In this document: positions 55,304 through 60,512 of the stretch, piece after piece
Layout: the number at the start of each line of letters is the position of its first letter
Position numbering within the stretch: the stretch's first letter is position 1
Source: Acidobacteriota bacterium
GTDB lineage: Bacteria; Acidobacteriota; JAAYUB01
Direction of reading: 5' to 3'
NCBI GenBank assembly: GCA_016935015.1
Contig: JAFGRT010000061.1
Coordinates: forward strand, 1-60,512
Length of the DNA stretch: 60,512 nucleotides
Translations under genes and position numbers: made by a program
The notes under the pieces: model-generated
Told to the model about the DNA's origin: nothing
Seen by the model: only the letters and a program-made list of their open reading frames with translations
Database searches by the model: none

Positions 55304-55413
55304 ATACGGTAGCCCCCGGTCGCTTTCGGATCGGGCCGCGGCCACGGCTTCCGGCGTCGCCTGAAACCCGGCGGACGGCGGTCTGGCTCAGGCCGTCGAG
55401 TGGTAGATCGCCC

Positions 55414-55623
55414 TCAGTAATGGATGTGGCGGATGGCTTCGAAATAGAGACGGATTTCGCGGTTGAGGGTGTCCTTCATGATCAGTTGCGGAAATCCGGC
55501 GGGTCCCTGACCCAGGCCGATCACTTCACCTTTCAGGCGACGGCCGTCCACGTGCAACACTTCAATAAATCGAATGTTCCGTTGTTCCAGATCCTCGATC
55601 AGGGGTTGCCAGTTCTGGTCCAT
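55414..55623 (-). CDS. Small conserved-looking protein of unknown function
   Basis: The 69-residue protein (MDQNWQPLIEDLEQRNIRFIE at the start; LYFEAIRHIHY at the end) is cytoplasmic and has a strand-rich middle (VLHVDGRRLKGEVIGLG) that recalls small Sm-like or SH3-like barrels, though this is only an impression. AAGGAG lies about 10 bases before the ATG. It is 110 bases upstream of the lipoprotein gene. Confidence 0.6.
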   Translation of the reverse strand: MDQNWQPLIEDLEQRNIRFIEVLHVDGRRLKGEVIGLGQGPAGFPQLIMKDTLNREIRLYFEAIRHIHY

Positions 55624-56336
55624 CGCACTAATTCTCCTTTTCGGCGTTTCGTGCCGCAGGCGCAGTTACAGTATACTGTGAGTGTGGCCAAAAGCCAAAT
55701 CGATTTGCGGCGAGAATATCCGACCACAAGAGAGGTCGAGCCGAAGGTGCAAATTCCAAATGAAATAGCGATCTATCTTTTTAGTTAAAGTGCTTTGAGG
55801 AGGAAGTCCTCATGCCGGATTGCTGGCCAAGCTGCTCCTCAAGCAAACGACGCTGGTGGTTGATCTGATTACATGATTCGGTTGTAGAGATTCTTGGAAA
55901 AGTATTCTTACAATGACGCTGTTTCCGAGACCGTATCTCATGGGCTTTAATGATTTGACGGCGTTTGTGTCTATCACGAAAAAACAGCACCATGTAGAAA
56001 AAGATAACAAAGACAAAAATCCCCCACATCCCTATTGTTGACATATGCGTCCCCCCGCATACCAAAATGTTGAAGTGAAAAACAGAATAGCATGTAGTGC
56101 CTGACATGTCAATAATCTGAACGAGATACTCTTGAGTATTCTATCTACAGTTGAGTGGGTGTATTTGTCTAAACGTTGATTTTAAATAGTTTGTATTCTG
56201 AGAGTTCCACACTTGGCTACTCCTCAGGAGGCTAACGGAGCATGAAAATCGTCGCCGGCGTGGCATTCGCCAAACCCGGTGTGCTCTTTTCCCGTATGTT
56301 ATGGGTTGTGATGAAACATCAAGAGTGAGGTAAATC
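55624..56336. other. AT-rich region with little coding support
   Basis: This 713-base stretch is clearly richer in A and T than its surroundings, and codon use in its open frames is unlike the rest of the window. A single small membrane-protein frame (55781-56044, minus) is the only coding candidate. The part next to the tricorn gene (56045-56336) shows no gene. GAGGTAAATC at the right end is the tricorn ribosome-binding site. The region may be recently acquired or decaying. Confidence 0.5.
55781..56044 (-). CDS. Possible small membrane protein
   Basis: An 87-residue frame starts at ATG 56044 with a single membrane segment (MWGIFVFVIFFYMVLFF) followed by a basic region (RDRHKRRQIIKAHEIRSRKQ). 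GGGGGG lies about 7 bases upstream. The rest is low in recognisable structure and the region is AT-rich, so the gene may be spurious or decayed. Confidence 0.35.
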   Translation of the reverse strand: MSTIGMWGIFVFVIFFYMVLFFRDRHKRRQIIKAHEIRSRKQRHCKNTFPRISTTESCNQINHQRRLLEEQLGQQSGMRTSSSKHFN

Positions 56337-59300
56337 ATGAAGCGATTTCACGAGTGTGTCGAACGGCCCCTGCTGCTGCTCAGCCTGCTGCTCCTGGCCG
56401 TCGGCGCCGTTATGGCGGCGCCGGAGGCGAGGCTGTTGCGTTTTCCCCATATCCAGGGGGACAAGGTGGTGTTCGTCTACGGCGGCGATCTCTGGACCGT
56501 GTCCGCCCGGGGTGGCGAAGCCCGGCGCCTGACATCTTTCGGCGAGGGCTTCGAAGTCCTGCCCAAAATCTCGCCCGACGGCCGCTGGGTCGCCTTCAGC
56601 GGCGAGTATGCCGGTAACCGGCAGATCTACGTCATCCCTTACGAGGGCGGCATCCCTAAACAGGTGACGTTCTATCCCGATGTCGGCAACATGCCGCCGC
56701 GGGGCGGTTACGACCACCTGGTCTACGACTGGACGCCCGACGGCAAGAAGATCCTCATCAAGTCCAACCGCACGCCTTACGGCGAGCGTATCGGCAAGTA
56801 TTTTCTGGTGGATCCCACCGGCAACGGTGTGGAAGAGCCGCTGCAGATCCCTGAGGGCGGGCCGGCCACCCTGTCGCCCGATGGCACCAAGCTGGCTTAC
56901 AGCATCATTTCCCGCGAATTCCGGACCTGGAAGCGCTATCGCGCCGGCCGGGCCCAGGACCTATGGATATATGACCTGAAGAATAATCAAATCGAACAGC
57001 TGACGGAATTTGAGGGCACCGATAATTTCCCCATGTGGGTGGGTGACCGGATCTATTTCACGTCCGACCGGGACCGCCTGCTGAACCTGCACTGTTTCGA
57101 CCTGAACACCCGACAGATCCGCCATGTCACCGATTTCACCGACTATGACTGCCTCTTCCCCGCCCGGGGCGGCGACCAGATCATTTTTCAGAAAGGCGGC
57201 TACCTCTGGGTCCTGGACACTCAGACCGATGAGGCGCACCGGCTGGACATCACCCTGGCCGACGACCGGCCCGCCACCCGGCCCGTCTTCAAGAATGTCA
57301 CCCGCAACATCGAGGACTACACCATCTCCCCGTCGGGGGCCCGGGCCGTGTTTTCGGCCCGGGGCGACCTGTTCACCGTGCCGGCCGAACATGGGCCGGT
57401 GCGCAACATCACTTTGTCCGAAGGGTACCGGGAGATGGGCGCCCAGTGGAGCTCCGACGGGAAGTCCGTCTCCTACCTGGCCGAAACCGATGGCTATTAC
57501 GAGATTTTCATCCGGTCCCAGGACGGCTCGGGCGATCCGGTTCAGCTCACGTCGGGCAACACCAGCTGGATCCTCGGCCATGCCTGGTCCCCCGATTCCA
57601 AAAAGATCGCCTTCGTCAACATGCAGAACGAGCTGCTGCTGCTGGACGTTCAATCGCGTGAGGTGACGAAGATCGACAGTTCCAGCAAGAACCGTATCCA
57701 GGACGGGCAATGGTCGGCCGACAGCAGCTGGATCGTTTACTCCAAGATGGCCGACAACAATATCATGCGTATCTGGGGCTATTCCCTGGCCGACGACAAG
57801 ACCGTGCCCCTGACCAGCGCGGTCTTTTCGTGCTATTCGCCCAGCCTGGACCCGGAGGGAAAATACCTCTATTTCATCTCTGCCCGGGACTTCAACCTGC
57901 GGGAGCGGGATTTCTCCGCCACTATCTACGCCGCAACGCTGCGGTCCGATGTGGAGTCGCCCCTGGCGCCCCAGTCCGATGAGGAGAAACCGGCGGCGGA
58001 GAAGAAAGCGGCGGGCAAAGCGGCGCCCGATGAGTCCGCGGCCAAGGTGGAAAAGAATACGGCTGACGAAGGCGCGCCGGAGAAGAAAGAAGCCGCCGCC
58101 GAAAAAACTCTGGTGATCGAGGCCGAAGGCATGCCCGACCGGGTGGTGGCCCTGCTGACGGAAACCGGCCGCTACCGGCAGCTGCAAGCCGTCAAGGGCG
58201 GCGTGGTCTTCCTCAAGGGGGGCGACCTGCAGCAGTTCAGCCTGGAAAAACGCAAGGCCGTCACCATCACCAAGGGTGTGCAGTCGTATTCCCTGACGAC
58301 GGACGGCAAAAAGGCCCTGATCCACCGTGGGCAGGACTATTTCATCATCCCTATGAAACCGGGGGTGGATCCCAATGAAGGCAAGCTCAACCTCGGCGGT
58401 ATGGAGATGCGCATCACCCCGCTGGTGGAATGGCGGCAGATCTATTCCGACGCCTGGCGCATCATGCGCGACTGGTTTTACGATCCCAACCTGCACGGCG
58501 TGGACTGGCCGGACATCCATGACAAGTACGAGGTCATGCTCCCCTACCTGGCCCATCGTGCCGACCTGGATTTCCTCATCGGCGAGATGATCAGCGAGCT
58601 CAACGCCGGTCACACCTATGTCTTTCCCGGCGACGCGCCGGCAGTGGAACGGGTGGATGTCGGTCTGCTGGGCTGTGAATTCAGCGCTGACGGAGAGTAC
58701 TACCGTATCGCCAGGATCTACCATGGCGAAAACTGGGACACCCGCGCCCGCTCACCCCTCAACGCGCCTGGATTGAATGTCACGGAGGGGACGTACCTCC
58801 TGGCAGTGGACGGCCAGCCGTTGACCACGGCTGTCTCCCCCTACAGCCTGCTGCAGAACAAGGCCGGCCGGCAGGTGCGGCTGACTATCCACGACAAGCC
58901 GGCAAGAGATGGCGCCCGGGATATCACCGTCATCCCCATCCAGTCCGAGCTGCGGCTGCGCTACCTCGACTGGGTGGAGAACAACCGGGCCATTGTGGAC
59001 AAACTGTCCGGCGGGCGCATCGGCTACGTGCACGTGCCCAACACCGCTTTCGAGGGCTTCGAGCAGATGTACAAGTGGTTCACGCCCCTGACGGACAAGG
59101 AGGCCCTCATCGTGGACGACCGCTACAACGGCGGCGGCTACTCGCCCCTGGACATGGCCGAGTTGCTGGCCCGTGAGCCCATCGCCTACTGGTCCCGGCG
59201 TCACCTGGACCTGGTGAGCCAGCCCTTCATCCTCAACGACGGCCCCAAGGTCATGCTCATCAACGGCTACTCGTCGTCAGGCGGCGACGCCTTCCCGTTT

Positions 59301-59615
59301 TACTTCCGCGAGCTGAAGCTGGGGTCCCTCATGGGCAAGAAGACCTGGGGGGGGCTCATCGGCTACGGCTATTCGCCGCGGTTCGTGGACGGCGGCGGCA
59401 TGGCCGTGCCCAGCTCCGCCTTCGTCAACAAGCAGGGCGAGTGGGATGTGGAGGCCGTGGGGGTCGATCCCGACATCGAGGTATTCGATGATCCGACGCT
59501 TATCGTTCAGGGGCGCGAGCCCATGCTGGAGGCGGCGGTGGAACACCTGCTGAAAGAGCTGGAGAAGAACCCGCGCCGGAAGGTGGACACCCCGCCCCAT
59601 CCCATCCGTAAGTAG
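56337..59615 (+). CDS. Secreted tricorn-type protease (S41 family)
   Basis: The 1092-residue protein has a signal peptide (LLLLSLLLLAVGAVMAA), so unlike archaeal tricorn it is exported. Two N-terminal beta-propellers are seen as TolB/WD40-like blades (ISPDGRWVAFSG, WTPDGKKILIKS, WSSDGKSVSYLA, WSPDSKKIAFVN). A Lys/Glu/Ala-rich insert follows near residues 545-600, then a PDZ-like part (LLAVDGQPLTTAVSPYSLLQ) and the S41 core. Catalytic residues fit His759 in LNAGHTYVF and Ser981 in NGYSSSGGDAFPF. Tricorns trim peptides to short products. GAGGTAAATC precedes the ATG, and a strong terminator follows. Confidence 0.95.
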   Translation: MKRFHECVERPLLLLSLLLLAVGAVMAAPEARLLRFPHIQGDKVVFVYGGDLWTVSARGGEARRLTSFGEGFEVLPKISPDGRWVAFSGEYAGNRQIYVIPYEGGIPKQVTFYPDVGNMPPRGGYDHLVYDWTPDGKKILIKSNRTPYGERIGKYFLVDPTGNGVEEPLQIPEGGPATLSPDGTKLAYSIISREFRTWKRYRAGRAQDLWIYDLKNNQIEQLTEFEGTDNFPMWVGDRIYFTSDRDRLLNLHCFDLNTRQIRHVTDFTDYDCLFPARGGDQIIFQKGGYLWVLDTQTDEAHRLDITLADDRPATRPVFKNVTRNIEDYTISPSGARAVFSARGDLFTVPAEHGPVRNITLSEGYREMGAQWSSDGKSVSYLAETDGYYEIFIRSQDGSGDPVQLTSGNTSWILGHAWSPDSKKIAFVNMQNELLLLDVQSREVTKIDSSSKNRIQDGQWSADSSWIVYSKMADNNIMRIWGYSLADDKTVPLTSAVFSCYSPSLDPEGKYLYFISARDFNLRERDFSATIYAATLRSDVESPLAPQSDEEKPAAEKKAAGKAAPDESAAKVEKNTADEGAPEKKEAAAEKTLVIEAEGMPDRVVALLTETGRYRQLQAVKGGVVFLKGGDLQQFSLEKRKAVTITKGVQSYSLTTDGKKALIHRGQDYFIIPMKPGVDPNEGKLNLGGMEMRITPLVEWRQIYSDAWRIMRDWFYDPNLHGVDWPDIHDKYEVMLPYLAHRADLDFLIGEMISELNAGHTYVFPGDAPAVERVDVGLLGCEFSADGEYYRIARIYHGENWDTRARSPLNAPGLNVTEGTYLLAVDGQPLTTAVSPYSLLQNKAGRQVRLTIHDKPARDGARDITVIPIQSELRLRYLDWVENNRAIVDKLSGGRIGYVHVPNTAFEGFEQMYKWFTPLTDKEALIVDDRYNGGGYSPLDMAELLAREPIAYWSRRHLDLVSQPFILNDGPKVMLINGYSSSGGDAFPFYFRELKLGSLMGKKTWGGLIGYGYSPRFVDGGGMAVPSSAFVNKQGEWDVEAVGVDPDIEVFDDPTLIVQGREPMLEAAVEHLLKELEKNPRRKVDTPPHPIRK

Positions 59616-59640
59616 CTTATATTGTTACGTTTATCGACCT

Positions 59641-59673
59641 GAGCCCCGGTCATTGCGGCCGGGGCTCTTTGTT
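59641..59673 (+). terminator. Intrinsic terminator of the tricorn gene
   Basis: GAGCCCCGG (59641-59649) pairs perfectly with CCGGGGCTC (59659-59667) and is followed by TTTGTT. It lies 25 bases after the stop. Confidence 0.85.
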
Positions 59674-59674
59674 G

Positions 59675-59962
59675 GCATGCAGCCAGTGGCGCAAGCATCC
59701 TCAGGCTCGGCGTAGTCACGCTTTGGTGACGAAGCCGGCTGCGTGCAATCCCTCAAGCTGGAAGCTTGAACTACGTGGCGCAAGCATCCTGCTTGCATGC
59801 TGTTACAACGAAATTCTCTCGCCCGTCGCGATCACCCTCCAAAGACGACGACGTTGGCTGCTGGCATCACGCGGTGGCATCTTCAACCGAACCGTGCCCA
59901 TCTTTTCCTTCGCCTTTCCTCGCGGGATGCCTGGCCTGTTCCTCCGGCAAGATGCCGGAGCC
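59675..59962. repeat. Cluster of short palindromic (REP-like) repeats
   Basis: The segment GTGGCGCAAGCATCCT occurs at about 59686 and again at about 59776. The second copy completes a palindrome GCAAGCA-TCC-TGCTTGC, and CTCCGGCA-AGA-TGCCGGAG is a third one at 59942-59960. GTCACGCTTTGGTGAC and CAAGCTGGAAGCTTG are further imperfect palindromes between them. The shared design of a short hyphenated palindrome with a CAAG/CTTG or CGGCA/TGCCG arm suggests a dispersed REP-type element family. Confidence 0.6.
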
Positions 59963-59974
59963 ACCGTTTTTAAG

Positions 59975-60196
59975 GAACAGATCCCCCCACCCCAGCCCCC
60001 GCGCCTGCAGCACCGCCGCCGGCGCGCAGCCGGCATGGTCGTGCAACAGGATCCGCTCCACGGTGAACGTCACGGCCAGGGACGGCGTCTCGTCGGCGTG
60101 GGCCGGGCAGGCGGCCAGGTAATGCCCCGGCCGCCCCAGCTGCACCCCCGCGTCCTCATTCCGGTCCAGCTGCGCCAGGCAACCTGGCGGCGAATG
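59975..60196 (-). pseudogene. Fragment of a CHC2-type zinc-finger (primase-like) protein
   Basis: The minus-strand frame reads HYLAACPAHADETPSLAVTF, then RILLHDHAGCAPAAVLQARG and LGWGDLF. This matches the CPAHDDxxPSLxV ... LLHCHAGC ... LGL-DLF pattern of primase-type zinc fingers found in phage, plasmid and integrated elements. The first Cys of the second ligand pair is Asp (LLHDHAGC). No start or Shine-Dalgarno site is present, and the frame runs straight into a palindromic repeat. It is therefore taken as a decayed remnant of a mobile gene. Confidence 0.45.
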
Positions 60197-60280
60197 AAAA
60201 ACAATTGCCAGTGGGAAACATGAACACCGACGGGGGCGTCCCCTCCATTTTCCCGGCGACGGGTAGTGTTGCGCTGCCGC

Positions 60281-60512
60281 TTACCGCGGATCGTAGCGCA
60301 GGAAGGCCGTGAAGCCGAGGGTAAAGGCGCCGAGGGTGAAGAGGATGAGCAGGGCGCCGTCCAGCAGAGTCCGGTCCAGGGCCGTGGCAAAGGCGTGCCC
60401 GGGCGGCTGGAAGCGGGGCAGGCCGCTGGTGTCGATGGCGCCACGGTCGCGGGGCCGCTGAAAATTCACCTTGCCGTCGCGGACCGAGATGGTGAACATG
60501 TTGCTGTCGCCC
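60281..60512 (-). CDS. C-terminal end of a DUF3526-like ABC permease, cut by the window edge
   Basis: The frame is open from the window edge to a TAA at 60281 and encodes about 76 residues. It ends in a membrane helix and the tail GALLILFTLGAFTLGFTAF with LRYDPR. The final RYD-x-R tail after a last helix is typical of DUF3526-type ABC-2 permeases. The 5' end lies outside the window; an internal ATG at 60499 is not necessarily the start. Confidence 0.6.
   Translation of the reverse strand, partial: GDSNMFTISVRDGKVNFQRPRDRGAIDTSGLPRFQPPGHAFATALDRTLLDGALLILFTLGAFTLGFTAFLRYDPR

Overview
The window looks like a chromosomal segment of a GC-rich, Gram-negative-type bacterium, most like an Acidobacteriota-type lineage. 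This is an inference from gene content, not from a marker phylogeny. Supporting signs are lipoprotein and signal-peptide genes, a thioester alpha-2-macroglobulin, a secreted tricorn-type protease, several carboxypeptidase-regulatory and TPR proteins, and a menaquinone methylase next to a polyprenyl synthase. The Thi4-type thiazole synthase carries His where suicidal enzymes have the sulfur-donating Cys, which fits an anaerobic or sulfide-rich life. No tRNA, rRNA, CRISPR array or complete insertion sequence was found.

Left part (1-29.6 kb). A minus-strand secreted block holds a class A beta-lactamase-fold hydrolase, a 1716-residue exported protein of unknown function, a 1914-residue alpha-2-macroglobulin and the first codons of another gene. 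Then come an isochorismatase-family hydrolase, a Memo-family protein, and gyrA followed by a TPR membrane protein, a small DUF3467-like protein and a DUF4388 protein. A divergent pair follows: a membrane-anchored multi-module carboxypeptidase-regulatory protein and an M49 (DPP III-like) lipoprotein. A minus-strand run then encodes PfpI, NUDIX, Mth938-like, polysaccharide deacetylase and unknown secreted proteins. Next are a Cys-rich MerR regulator, Thi4, a YtxJ-like thioredoxin-fold protein and a macro-domain protein.

Middle part (29.6-44.7 kb). A large beta-propeller hybrid histidine kinase overlaps thiI. It is followed by gpsA, an ECF sigma factor with a zinc-finger/TPR anti-sigma candidate, a POT peptide transporter, an operon of larC, tatD and a polyprenyl synthase, then aroB overlapping menG, and a pseudopilin-like protein.

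Right part (44.8-60.5 kb). A canonical translation cluster (rpsP, khpA, rimM, trmD, rplS, rnhB) runs into a 1148-residue TPR protein, a small membrane protein and thiE. Converging on thiE is a thiamin operon led by a TPP riboswitch and an intrinsic terminator. It encodes a ThiD-methyltransferase fusion and TenA. A lipoprotein, small hypothetical genes, a tricorn protease, a patch of palindromic repeats, a decayed CHC2-type zinc-finger fragment and the end of a DUF3526-like permease close the window.

Thiamin recurs across the window: Thi4, ThiI, ThiE, ThiD and TenA are all present at three separate loci with different control. The points most worth follow-up are the ThiD-methyltransferase fusion, the promoter of the His-type Thi4 bracketed by an inverted repeat next to a Cys-rich MerR gene, and the uncharacterised giant protein translationally coupled to the alpha-2-macroglobulin.
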